A DNA stretch of 12,417 nt from VAZQ01 sp046733355 (GTDB taxonomy: Bacteria; Pseudomonadota; Alphaproteobacteria; Rhizobiales; Xanthobacteraceae): the NCBI GenBank assembly GCA_046733355.1, contig JBKPOZ010000178.1, forward strand, positions 1-12,417. The letters run 5' to 3'. The translations under genes and the position numbers were made by a program. The notes beneath the pieces were generated by a model. The model ran no database searches. It worked only from the letters and a program-made list of their open reading frames with translations, and had not been told where the DNA came from. This document shows, piece after piece, positions 1 through 6,547 of the stretch (position 1 is its first letter; each line of letters begins with the position of its first letter).

Positions 1-1
1 C

Positions 2-793
2 GTCTACCGCGGTGAGAACATACTGCGCGGTTTCGACGACGACGTGCGCGAGCACCTGCGTCGCGAGATGGAATTGCGCGGCATCAAGGTGATTGTGAAG
101 CAAACGGTGGCGGCGGTGGAGAAGGTGGAGCACGGCTTCTGTGTCGAGCTCTCCGATCGCAAGTCGTTCGTCGTGGATCGCGTAATGTTCGCGACCGGCC
201 GTCGCCCGAATATTGCAGGACTGGGCCTTGAAGCGGCAGGTGTGCGCGTCGGACAGAATGGCGGTGTCGCGGTCGACGAGTTCTCGCGCAGCTCGGTCGA
301 GAATATCTATGCGGTTGGCGACGTGACCGATCGAATAAACCTCACGCCGGTGGCGATCCGGGACGGCCACGCATTCGCAGATACGGTGTACGGCGGCAAG
401 CCCACGCCCATCGATCATATCAACGTGCCGACCGCCGTCTTCTCCGAACCGGAAGTGGGGACGGTGGGATTGACCGAGAGGGCCGCTTGCGAGCGGTTGC
501 GCAAGGTCGACGTCTACAAGACTTCGTTTCGGCCGATGAAGATGTCGCTCGCCGGACGCGATACACATGCTTTCTTCAAGCTCGTAGTGGACGGCGATTC
601 CGACCAGGTGGTGGGTTGCCACATCGTCGGACCCGACGCCGGGGAGATGATCCAGCTTGCGGGGATCGCGGTGAAAATGAAGGCGACAAAGGCCGACTTT
701 GACGCGGTAATGGCGGTGCATCCGACGGCAGCCGAGGAGCTTGTCACCATGCGTGAGAAGGCGGTGAGCCACGGGCGGATAGCCGCGGAATAG
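2..793 (+). CDS. gor: Glutathione reductase, C-terminal part (5' end outside window)
   Basis: This is the 3' part of a glutathione-disulfide reductase, a cytoplasmic FAD flavoenzyme that reduces GSSG with NADPH. The frame is open from base 2, so the gene starts before the window and the N-terminal FAD and redox-disulfide segments are not visible. Visible parts are the end of the NADPH domain, the FAD-binding strand IYAVGDVTDR at about 310-335, and a dimerisation domain ending in HPTAAEELVTMR. That last motif carries the His-Glu pair that acts as the active-site base across the dimer. The ending MKATKADFDAVMAVHP is typical of the glutathione branch of the pyridine nucleotide-disulfide oxidoreductases. 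Trypanothione reductase or another relative is possible but less likely. It lies 115 bp upstream of the DAHP synthase gene on the same strand. Composition is GC-rich and nothing looks damaged. Confidence 0.93.
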   Translation, partial: VYRGENILRGFDDDVREHLRREMELRGIKVIVKQTVAAVEKVEHGFCVELSDRKSFVVDRVMFATGRRPNIAGLGLEAAGVRVGQNGGVAVDEFSRSSVENIYAVGDVTDRINLTPVAIRDGHAFADTVYGGKPTPIDHINVPTAVFSEPEVGTVGLTERAACERLRKVDVYKTSFRPMKMSLAGRDTHAFFKLVVDGDSDQVVGCHIVGPDAGEMIQLAGIAVKMKATKADFDAVMAVHPTAAEELVTMREKAVSHGRIAAE

Positions 794-896
794 ACGCATC
801 TCCCTCTGCCGTGAGCGGCGCGGGCGCACGCCTGCGCTGGCCGATTGCGACCCTCCTCGTGTATAAACAGCGCATCTGAAAGTGGACGGGTAACCC

Positions 897-903
897 GGAG
901 GGG
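897..903 (+). promoter_or_regulatory. Strong ribosome binding site of the DAHP synthase gene
   Basis: GGAGGGG lies about five bases before the ATG at 909 and fixes that start over other in-frame candidates. Confidence 0.7.
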
Positions 904-908
904 CAGGC

Positions 909-2315
909 ATGCCCGAACGTTGGACGCGCGAGAGTTGGCGGCGCAGGCCGATCGTGCAGGTCCCCGACTATCCGGACAAAGCGGCGGCTGCCGACGTGGA
1001 ACGGCAGCTGGCGAGCTTTCCGCCTCTCATTTTTGCCGGAGAAGCGCGCGATCTCAAGAAAGCGCTCGGCCGGGCCGCGCGCGGCGAGGCTTTCCTGCTG
1101 CAAGGCGGCGATTGTGCGGAAAGCTTTTCCGAGCCGACGGCAAACAATGTCAGCGCCAACAATATCCGTGATTTCCTGCGCGTATTTCTGCAGATGGCGG
1201 TGGTGTTGACCTACGGCGCCGCTCTCCCCGTCGTCAAGGTCGGGCGCATCGCCGGACAATTCGCCAAGCCGCGCACCACCGCGACGGAGAAGCGGAACGG
1301 ACTGGAATTGCCCAGTTATCGGGGCGACATCATCAATGGCGTGGAATTCAGCGAAGAGATGCGGCGGCCCGACCCGTTGCGCCAGATCGAAGCCTACCGG
1401 CACTCGGCGGCCACGCTGAACCTGCTGCGTGCCTTCGTGCACGGCGGCTATGCCAATCTCAACAATGTTCGGCAATGGACGCTCGGCTTTTTGAAAGACT
1501 CGGCGCAGTCGCATCACTACGAGGAACTGGCCGACCGCATCTCCGAGGCGCTCGGCTTCATGCAGGCGTGCGGCCTCGATCTGGAAAGCCATCCCGAGCT
1601 CAAGACCACCGATTTCTACACGAGTCACGAGGCGCTGCTGCTCGGCTACGAGCAGGCGCTCACGCGCGAGGATTCGACGCGCCCGGGCACCTTCTGCTGC
1701 ACTTCCGCTCACATGCTCTGGATCGGCGATCGCACGCGTCAGCCCGATCACGCGCATGTCGAATTTTGCCGCGGCATCATCAACCCGCTGGGACTCAAGT
1801 GCGGGCCTTCGAGCAAGAGCGACGAGGTTCTGCGCCTGATCGACATTCTCAATCCGGAGAACGAGGCGGGGCGCCTGACGCTGATCGTGCGCTTCGGGCA
1901 TGAGAAAGTAGGGGATCAGTTGCCGGCCTTGATCCGTGCCGTGCAGCGCGAGGGCAAGATGGTGCTGTGGTCGTGCGACCCCATGCACGGCAACACCATA
2001 ACCTCCGATTCAGGCTACAAGACCCGCCCCTTCGAACGGATTCTTTCAGAGGTAAAGACGTTTTTCGCCGTGCACCGTGCCGAAGGCACCCACGCGGGCG
2101 GCGTGCATCTGGAAATGACCGGCCAGAACGTTGCCGAATGCACCGGTGGCGCCCGCATGATCACCGACGCGGATTTCAAGGACCGCTATCACACGGTTTG
2201 CGATCCCCGGCTTAATGCCGAGCAATCGATCGATCTTGCTTTTTTATTGGCCGATCTGCTCAAGGCCGAGCGCAATGCGCGGCTGCGGCCTTTGCCGGCA
2301 GCCGCTGGGCTTTGA
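909..2315 (+). CDS. aroF: Class II 3-deoxy-7-phosphoheptulonate (DAHP) synthase
   Basis: This enzyme condenses phosphoenolpyruvate with erythrose 4-phosphate, the first step of the shikimate pathway in the cytoplasm. The 468-residue length fits the class II (plant and Mycobacterium type) family. The metal ligands known from the M. tuberculosis enzyme can be placed: Cys69 in GGDCAESF, His360 in DPMHGNT, Glu402 in HLEMTGQN and Asp432 in VCDPRLN. The spacings of 42 and 30 residues match the family. Other signatures are LPSYRGDI, FYTSHEALLLGYEQ, GDRTRQPDHAHVE and KCGPSSK. The ATG at 909 was chosen because a GGAGGGG Shine-Dalgarno at 897-903 precedes it and MPERWTRESW matches the usual family start. 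Residues near 76-82 appear to carry about five extra residues, from a short repeat. Rhizobial genomes label this gene aroF or aroG. The long antisense reading frame over it is a shadow. Confidence 0.95.
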   Translation: MPERWTRESWRRRPIVQVPDYPDKAAAADVERQLASFPPLIFAGEARDLKKALGRAARGEAFLLQGGDCAESFSEPTANNVSANNIRDFLRVFLQMAVVLTYGAALPVVKVGRIAGQFAKPRTTATEKRNGLELPSYRGDIINGVEFSEEMRRPDPLRQIEAYRHSAATLNLLRAFVHGGYANLNNVRQWTLGFLKDSAQSHHYEELADRISEALGFMQACGLDLESHPELKTTDFYTSHEALLLGYEQALTREDSTRPGTFCCTSAHMLWIGDRTRQPDHAHVEFCRGIINPLGLKCGPSSKSDEVLRLIDILNPENEAGRLTLIVRFGHEKVGDQLPALIRAVQREGKMVLWSCDPMHGNTITSDSGYKTRPFERILSEVKTFFAVHRAEGTHAGGVHLEMTGQNVAECTGGARMITDADFKDRYHTVCDPRLNAEQSIDLAFLLADLLKAERNARLRPLPAAAGL

Positions 2316-2330
2316 TCCGAAGCACCTTCA

Positions 2331-2470
2331 CGTTGCGTGGGCTCATCGGGTGGCATGCGCGGCTTAGCAATTACGGCATCCTGCGCGATGGATTCGATGA
2401 TCTTGAACGCGCTGGCATATTCAAGGACATCCTTGATCGGCGAGTTCGAATTTACCGTCCGCGCTGGGCG
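2331..2470 (-). other. Possible coding remnant between DAHP synthase and the 214-codon gene
   Basis: This gap of about 180 bp lies just after the DAHP synthase stop. One minus-strand frame reads like real protein for about 45 codons (including SPIKDVLEYASAFKIIESIA) before running into the antisense of the DAHP synthase gene. There is a possible GTG start near 2457 but no convincing ribosome binding site and no independent stop before 2315. It may be the broken 3' or 5' end of a lost gene, or chance. I assign no family. Confidence 0.2.
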
Positions 2471-2493
2471 TAGTGCAGAAATTCGATGAAGGG

Positions 2494-3138
2494 CTACGAG
2501 GGATTTGCAGCAATGAACTTTTGGATATCCTGACGAATGTCGGGATAGCTCGTCTTCGGCCCGTAGATGTCGATGAGTCCAAACTGGTGCGCTGCCAGGT
2601 GTTCGATGGTTCCGCCTGGCAGGAGCGGCCACACGTGCGAGCGAAGCTTCTTCGAAGGAGCGCTTTCAAATACCTTATCGAGAAACTCGTTCGCGTTGGC
2701 TGTGGAAGTCGAGCGTGCCATTCTGCGCGCGAGGCGGGCGACATCTGGCCATAGGCTGTAGTCGTCGCGGGCGCGCGCTTCATCCCGCCGCAGGACAGCC
2801 CGCAATGCGGCCTCACCTTGATTCACTACGAGCTCCGGCCTGTTGATCGCCACATAGTGGCGATGTCCGCGACGGCTGGAATCAAAACTCGCCGCATAGA
2901 GATATCCGGACCCGCCGGTTATCCGGTCGACTGGAAATCCGTTCGCGGCGGAGCGCTTCAAATCCCCCAATGCATCAACGAGCACGCCCATATGCGGGCT
3001 GTCCCCTGCTGCCACGATAGCGAGCGCGTCCTGCTTGAGGCTCTCCAATTGTCGGTTCTTCCCCGGCACTCTTACCTTTGATGATCCGGCGCTCTTCGCC
3101 AGCGAAGCGCCAACGAGGCAAGCTCGGCTGGTCAGCAC
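2494..3138 (-). CDS. Hypothetical protein, 214 aa, function unknown
   Basis: I do not recognise this protein. The frame gives a mixed, globular-looking sequence with no obvious signal peptide or membrane segment. It contains an NGFPVDRITGGSGYLYAASF region near residues 65-85, a basic Arg-rich segment (ALRAVLRRDEARARDD) near 110-125, and a C-terminal half with LPGGTIEHLAAHQFGLIDIY. The start is a GTG without a visible Shine-Dalgarno, and an in-frame stop lies shortly upstream. The true start could therefore be internal, or the gene could be 5'-truncated. A perfect CtrA box (3178-3192) lies 40 bases upstream, shared with the divergent small gene at 3250. The protein-like sequence and lack of internal stops support a real gene; the missing ribosome binding site is the main doubt. 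Confidence 0.5.
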   Translation of the reverse strand: MLTSRACLVGASLAKSAGSSKVRVPGKNRQLESLKQDALAIVAAGDSPHMGVLVDALGDLKRSAANGFPVDRITGGSGYLYAASFDSSRRGHRHYVAINRPELVVNQGEAALRAVLRRDEARARDDYSLWPDVARLARRMARSTSTANANEFLDKVFESAPSKKLRSHVWPLLPGGTIEHLAAHQFGLIDIYGPKTSYPDIRQDIQKFIAANPS

Positions 3139-3177
3139 GTCGCTATCGAACAGTTGCTAGAGCAATGCTCGACACAA

Positions 3178-3192
3178 TTAAGAATTTGTTAA
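3178..3192. promoter_or_regulatory. CtrA box (TTAA-N7-TTAA), divergent intergenic region
   Basis: TTAA at 3178-3181 and TTAA at 3189-3192 are separated by exactly seven bases (GAATTTG). This is the full consensus of the Caulobacter/Rhizobiales cell-cycle regulator CtrA. It sits 58 bases before the ATG at 3250 on the plus strand and 40 bases before the GTG at 3138 on the minus strand, so it could serve either or both genes. Confidence 0.65.
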
Positions 3193-3249
3193 GAAAATGA
3201 ACCCAATGCTTGCGATGTGAGGAGGCATGGAACTCATGGAGAGGATACC

Positions 3250-3444
3250 ATGTCTGACAATGTCATCACCCTGAACCAACCGGCAGGGGACATCACACAC
3301 AAGGATGAGGAGCCTACCCCATTAATGCTAGCTAGACTGCGCTGGTTGGCAGATCTCGTGCAAACTCTCTTGGATGCGGATACAATGAAATACCCATCAT
3401 CCTGGCAACGAGATCGTCGGGTACCTGAGCGACGACCGCAATAG
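3250..3444 (+). CDS. Small hypothetical protein, 64 aa
   Basis: This is a short gene preceded by GGAGAGGA at 3238-3245, five bases before the ATG, which is why I chose this start over the upstream GTG at 3217. The N-terminus MSDNVITLNQPAG is followed by a helical stretch, LMLARLRWLADLVQTLLDAD. The C-terminus is basic (WQRDRRVPERRPQ). I recognise no domain. The next frame stays open and protein-like past the stop (EIVGYLSDDRNRCGEAAMLA), so the original product may have been longer and a frameshift may have shortened it near 3385. A perfect CtrA box lies upstream and a strong hairpin follows directly, so the transcription unit is probably monocistronic. Confidence 0.55.
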   Translation: MSDNVITLNQPAGDITHKDEEPTPLMLARLRWLADLVQTLLDADTMKYPSSWQRDRRVPERRPQ

Positions 3445-3451
3445 ATGTGGC

Positions 3452-3474
3452 GAGGCCGCCATGCTGGCGGCCTC
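3452..3474 (+). terminator. Strong GC hairpin after the 64-aa gene
   Basis: GAGGCCGCC and GGCGGCCTC form a perfect 9-bp stem around the loop ATGCT, starting eight bases after the stop at 3444. No run of T follows, so it is a terminator-like or mRNA-stabilising hairpin rather than a textbook intrinsic terminator. Confidence 0.4.
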
Positions 3475-3548
3475 TGCGGTCCACGTCCGCGGAGCAGTGT
3501 CGCGAGGGGCTCGGAACTCCTAAAAACACCGAGACATTCGAGTCCGTA

Positions 3549-3743
3549 ATGCTGGGCCACATCTGCGCAGACGGCTGCCGCGATCTGCTGATCTACTCCG
3601 AGGCAAACAATTGCAGCGATGGCACTCTCGTGAACGCGGACGGGAGAGCGCGCCGGCCGCAACCAGGTGCTTCCTTTGGCTCAGGCTGCTTCGTCCGCGC
3701 GCCGCCCAAGAGGGTCGAAGTACGCGCGACTCAGCTGTTTTAG
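3549..3743 (+). pseudogene. Remnant of a CRDLL-type small cysteine protein
   Basis: The frame begins MLGHICADGCRDLLIYSEAN and continues with NCSDGTLVNADGRARR. This resembles a short protein common in Bradyrhizobium genomes, whose usual pattern (from memory) is GCRDLLVYC-x4-C-x-H-x4-NAD followed by a second Cys pair. Here the Cys after IY has become Ser, the His after the second Cys is lost, and everything after NADGRA is unrelated, with no second CxxC. The downstream half also overlaps the 3' end of the convergent gene at 3681-3932. There is no clear ribosome binding site. I read it as a decayed 5' fragment rather than a working gene. Confidence 0.45.
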
Positions 3744-3932
3744 TAGCCGGCACAGTTCGCCTCTGGAGTTCTCGAGCGCCCTAGCACGATCTCGGATGTG
3801 CCGGGCGACCTCGGTTATCGGCTCTGCATCATCACCTAAGTTCTCGGCCATCATCATTAAAGCACGGGAAAGCTTCTCCACAGTGCCGAGATCGTCTTCC
3901 ATGGAGCAAACAAGATTATACGTCGTCTTCAT
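3681..3932 (-). CDS. Small helical hypothetical protein, 83 aa, second gene of an operon
   Basis: The protein is almost entirely predicted helix: LGTVEKLSRALMMMAENLGD, then ITEVARHIRDRARALENSRG, then a Leu/Arg-rich tail. It resembles a class of short Bradyrhizobium hypotheticals with an LRMMAE-like core, but I cannot assign a function. The ATG at 3932 overlaps the TGA of the upstream gene as ATGA, which implies translational coupling and decides this start over the alternative ATG at 3947. No signal peptide or membrane span is visible. Transcription probably starts beyond 4240, under the CtrA box at 4293-4307. Confidence 0.65.
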   Translation of the reverse strand: MKTTYNLVCSMEDDLGTVEKLSRALMMMAENLGDDAEPITEVARHIRDRARALENSRGELCRLLKQLSRAYFDPLGRRADEAA

Positions 3933-4240
3933 GCTGATTTGTGCCATTTCCACCAGGACCGCTGATTTGGCGCGGGCGGTGTTTCTCGAATGAGGTCTGG
4001 AAGACTCGCAAAAAACCGCGCAATCCGGCCCGCGTCTTCCCGGCTCAGCAGATTTGATGCGGCACCTTCGATTTGTTCGTTCACAACCACATACGCGAGA
4101 ACACGAGCCTGCGCATCCCTCACGCAATAACCTTCAGAGAATTCCTCGACGCGCCACGGAGCCGGAAAGATCCGAGCTGGCTTCGGTGAGCAGCTTACTG
4201 ATACATCGGGTTCACTGGAGCTGAGTGTTTCAATAGACAT
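3929..4240 (-). CDS. FPxPW-family small hypothetical protein, 103 aa, first gene of an operon
   Basis: Residues 24-80 carry a pattern I know from many Bradyrhizobium/Nitrobacteraceae hypotheticals. It consists of FPAPWRVEEFSEGYCVRDAQ, then a beta strand VLAYVVV, then LLSREDAGRIARFFASLPDL. In the family this is usually FPPPW-x-VEE ... LTRDEARRIAxNIAKLPELL. The function is unknown to me. The N-terminal 20 residues are low-complexity, and the start lacks a clear Shine-Dalgarno, so a later start is possible. Its TGA overlaps the next ATG. A perfect CtrA box lies 53 bases upstream of the ATG, the same distance as at two other genes in this window. Confidence 0.7.
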   Translation of the reverse strand: MSIETLSSSEPDVSVSCSPKPARIFPAPWRVEEFSEGYCVRDAQARVLAYVVVNEQIEGAASNLLSREDAGRIARFFASLPDLIRETPPAPNQRSWWKWHKSA

Positions 4241-4292
4241 GGATGCGACCGTGCGTACGCGTTGGTCCCGCGTGCACGGTGCAGCACCAGGG

Positions 4293-4307
4293 TTAATTTT
4301 CGCTTAA
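4293..4307 (-). promoter_or_regulatory. CtrA box (TTAA-N7-TTAA) ahead of the two-gene operon
   Basis: TTAA at 4293-4296 and at 4304-4307 are separated by seven bases (TTTTCGC). The box lies 53 bases upstream of the minus-strand ATG at 4240, in DNA with no convincing gene on the other side, so the 4240/3932 pair is the likely target. Confidence 0.65.
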
Positions 4308-4944
4308 ATGCTCCTGGTCGGGCAGACTTCCGCCTCTTCGCCCTACACTCAGCCGCGGGTAAGTTGCACAGAGTAAGCGCGAGCCGCTGCTTAACCGACA
4401 GGGACACTCGCCCCAGGGTTTGAGACGTCGTTTAGGTCTACGGGATTAGCGTCAGGGCGGCGGGGCATTGAGAGGGAACCCCGCAAATGCGGCCCCGGCG
4501 CGCCGACGCTGCACTGTTAGCCCGTTCCGTGCGCCGGTTCTCCCTGGTAGTGGGAAATTAATCTCAACCTGGCCGCTCCTCGCCGAGGTCACCGCCTGGT
4601 AAGGGATGTAACGCCGCAATGAACGGATCAGGTCGGGAACTGACTTTGCCACGCTCTTGATCGCTAGCTGTGAAGGGCGGTCTGTAACTGGCAGTCGCGG
4701 CAATCGAAATTGTGAACCTGCAAAAGGCGGGTGTGGTAACCCGCACGCAGCAAGGGCACCGCACTAGTTAAGTCGTGAAGTCTACCGGATTGCGAACGCG
4801 CTCCTTGAGCAGGACTTCACATGGTCCGGCTGAAGCATGCGACAGCGCGGCCGAAAGTATGCCAAATGCGGAATTTGACCACTCCAGCGTTCAGGGAGCT
4901 GAGAGCGCACCAGGTTGCATGCAACTATCAGAGGTAAGCAATCA
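4308..4944. other. Long gap without a supportable gene
   Basis: About 640 bp separate the CtrA box from the lyase-like remnant. Several short frames are open on both strands (for example minus 4452-4703), but none has a family signature, a good ribosome binding site or convincing composition. GC-rich inverted repeats are present, such as GCGGGG near 4461 with CCCCGC near 4482, and the near-palindrome CCGCAAATGCGG around 4482-4493. No T tract follows. This is most simply decayed DNA. Confidence 0.4.
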
Positions 4945-5115
4945 TTAAGGCGCACCGAGCTGATTATGGGTGGCGCTTACGTGATCGGACAAGAAGGTAC
5001 ACTGCTGCGGCTGCCCTATGTCATGCGGCTGGATGGTCTGGCCCGGCAGATCGCATTCGGTGATGATCACGCGCGTACCGCGCCCGCTGAGACGGGGCAG
5101 CGTCTTCTCATAGTT
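4945..5115 (-). pseudogene. Remnant of a virginiamycin B lyase (Vgb/streptogramin lyase)-like protein
   Basis: One minus-strand frame reads NYEKTLPRLSGRGTRVIITE followed by CDLPGQTIQPHD. I recognise this as the N-terminal part of Vgb-like beta-propeller proteins of rhizobia, where the usual form is LPRPSGRGTRVIITEYDLPR-x-TIQPHDV. After PHD the expected WYSDFG...QLDP segment survives only as a distorted SDHVSATHNQLGAP, then a stop. A stop also lies just upstream (5116-5118). Only about 55 codons remain of a protein normally several hundred residues long, so this is a fragment. The match is from memory; a translated search would settle it. Confidence 0.45.
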
Positions 5116-5376
5116 CTATGTGCAGGCGTGCAAGCAAATTTCTGGCACAGCAGGAATAGGAGGCGGAGTTTTTCTCGATGGGCAATCTAAATCAGTTACA
5201 GTTGTCAACAAGAGCGCTTAAAACTTGCACCCTGAGTTAAATTCAGAATTAGATGATTTCGGCTAGTTTTGGACGGGGTGGATGTGCCGCAGAGCGCGAT
5301 GCCGGTCTCGCGTCTCTATTGTGGAATATCTCGCCGGTCACGTTCATCTCGGCTTGTGTCGCTTTGGAGAACTTCA

Positions 5377-5667
5377 ATGACTCGCTTCTTCTTTAATCTT
5401 GCGACGAAAGGGACCACGATTTTGGATTCAAAGGGCCGTGAGCTCGCCGACTTGGCGGCGGCACACCGCCATGCGATGCAGCTCGTTCACAAGATGGTTT
5501 TGTTGGATGGGACGGACTGGGAAGGCTGGTATTTTAAAATAACTGATTTGGAACAGCGATCCTTGCTCAGTGTATTGTTCCCGCAGACGTCACGTTCACC
5601 CGGCCAATCAGTGTCAGCCAACGTTGAGCGAAATCCGAAGGAAACTTCTGCGCTAAGATTTTCATGA
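5377..5667 (+). CDS. DUF6894-type small protein, 96 aa
   Basis: The ATG at 5377 follows GGAGA at 5366-5370 with six bases of spacing, and the protein starts MTRFFFNL, the usual beginning of this family. The domain covers residues 1-68: a first beta strand RFFFNL, a D-x-KGREL turn, LADLAAAHRHAMQLVHKM as the helix, and EGWYFKITD ... LLSVLFP as the closing strands. DUF6894 proteins are abundant in Bradyrhizobium and have no established function. The last 28 residues (after LFPQTSRS) are polar and look disordered, longer than the usual tail. The gene converges on the ctrA-like gene 49 bases away. A degenerate TTAA pair lies at 5237-5252, but it does not match the CtrA spacing. Confidence 0.75.
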   Translation: MTRFFFNLATKGTTILDSKGRELADLAAAHRHAMQLVHKMVLLDGTDWEGWYFKITDLEQRSLLSVLFPQTSRSPGQSVSANVERNPKETSALRFS

Positions 5668-5716
5668 AGAAAACTTAGGGAATACTCCTATATGATAAGG
5701 AACAGGGGTGCAGTTG

Positions 5717-6418
5717 TTAGGCAGAAAGGTTCGCCGGCTCCGCTGCCGGCTCACGCAAAACATAGCCATGACCACGCACCGTCTCGATGTAATACTGGCC
5801 CTTGGCTGCTCTAGATATTTTTTTGCGCAATTTAGATAAAAAAACATCAATAATTTTGCCATTTGGCTCGTCAAGACCGCTATATAAATTGTTGAGGAAC
5901 ATTGATTTCGATAATGTGCTGCCTTTTCGAAGGCTCAAGAGCTCGAGGATCTGATATTCTTTCCGGGTAAGGTGCAGTGGAGTTCCGTTTACCTTCACCA
6001 TTTTGGCGTCTAGATCTACACAAAGACCGCCGGTATTGATAATCGATTGCACAAGTCCTTTTGAGCGACGCACGATGGCATGAATGCGCGCTACAAGTTC
6101 GTTGTTGTGGAACGGCTTGGTTATATAATCATCAGCGCCGCCGCGCAGGCATGTGACCTTCTCATGAAGTCCGGACCCTCCTGACAAGATCAACACAGGG
6201 GTCTTCACCCCCCACATCCGCAAGGAAGTAAGCACTTCGAATCCAGATATGTCGGGCAGGTTCAGGTCTAGTAGGATAACGTCGTAATAATTAGGCGTGC
6301 CGAGCTCGAGCCCATCCTTACCAAGCGCGGCCCAATCTACGGAAATGTTCTCCAACTTCAGTGCGAGGTGGATAGAGTGAGCTGTGACGGTGTCGTCCTC
6401 AATCAGCAAAATGCGCAT
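5717..6418 (-). CDS. ctrA: CtrA-like response regulator (divergent paralogue)
   Basis: This is an OmpR/PhoB-type two-component regulator whose closest recognisable relative is the alphaproteobacterial cell-cycle regulator CtrA. The receiver domain (1-115) has the acidic pocket Glu7-Asp8-Asp9, phosphoacceptor Asp51 in LLDLNLPDISG, Ser79 in ILSGG and Lys101 in DDYITKPFH. The winged helix (130-225) keeps the CtrA hallmarks KEYQILELLSLRKG, MFLNNLY and KIIDVFLSKLRKK, so target recognition should resemble CtrA. It departs from canonical CtrA at many positions, for example ETVRGHGYVLRE instead of ETVWGRGYVLR, and ends NLSA rather than Ala-Ala. ATG 6418 fits the family start; a GTG at 6427 is the alternative. 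A perfect CtrA box lies 44 bases upstream, suggesting autoregulation. The normal chromosomal ctrA presumably exists elsewhere; that is inference. Confidence 0.85.
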   Translation of the reverse strand: MRILLIEDDTVTAHSIHLALKLENISVDWAALGKDGLELGTPNYYDVILLDLNLPDISGFEVLTSLRMWGVKTPVLILSGGSGLHEKVTCLRGGADDYITKPFHNNELVARIHAIVRRSKGLVQSIINTGGLCVDLDAKMVKVNGTPLHLTRKEYQILELLSLRKGSTLSKSMFLNNLYSGLDEPNGKIIDVFLSKLRKKISRAAKGQYYIETVRGHGYVLREPAAEPANLSA

Positions 6419-6461
6419 GTGATTCACAGCCCCGCTTTCGATCGAACATGGCCAAACATGG

Positions 6462-6476
6462 TTAATAAACTGTTAA
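6462..6476 (-). promoter_or_regulatory. CtrA box (TTAA-N7-TTAA) ahead of the ctrA-like gene
   Basis: TTAA at 6462-6465 and 6473-6476 are separated by seven bases (TAAACTG). The box lies 44 bases before the ATG at 6418. Caulobacter ctrA is autoregulated through CtrA sites in its promoter region, so the position is functionally sensible. A GANTC methylation site (GACTC) lies nearby at 6520-6524, but one such site is expected by chance. Confidence 0.7.
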
Positions 6477-6547
6477 TGGACTGAGCCGCAGGGCCATTCC
6501 GCGCTATTACGGGTGCGGCGACTCTGGTCTAGTCCTAAGGTCGCGCC

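Noticed and set aside
744..1988. 414-codon minus-strand open frame across the DAHP synthase gene
   Set aside because: It is the antisense shadow of a highly conserved GC-rich gene; its translation is Arg/Ala-rich with no domain, and the plus-strand product is unambiguous.
3227..3274. 15-codon leader frame (MELMERIPCL...) overlapping the start of the 64-aa gene
   Set aside because: The GGAGG is only one base from its ATG, too close for good initiation, and the peptide has no attenuator-like features.
4452..4764. Overlapping minus frames of 83 and 66 codons
   Set aside because: Neither has a recognisable motif or ribosome binding site, and both overlap each other in different frames.
4915..5190. 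91-codon plus frame over the lyase-like remnant
   Set aside because: The opposite strand carries the recognisable Vgb-like motif; the plus frame is its complement and has no ribosome binding site.
5237..5252. TTAA followed by TTAG eight bases later, upstream of the DUF6894 gene, considered as a CtrA box
   Set aside because: Spacer is eight, the second half is imperfect, and it lies about 125 bases from the start codon; too weak next to the perfect boxes.
5357..5362. TGTCGC just upstream of the DUF6894 start, considered as a SciP-binding motif
   Set aside because: The hexamer occurs many times in the window, including inside gor, so a single match carries no weight.
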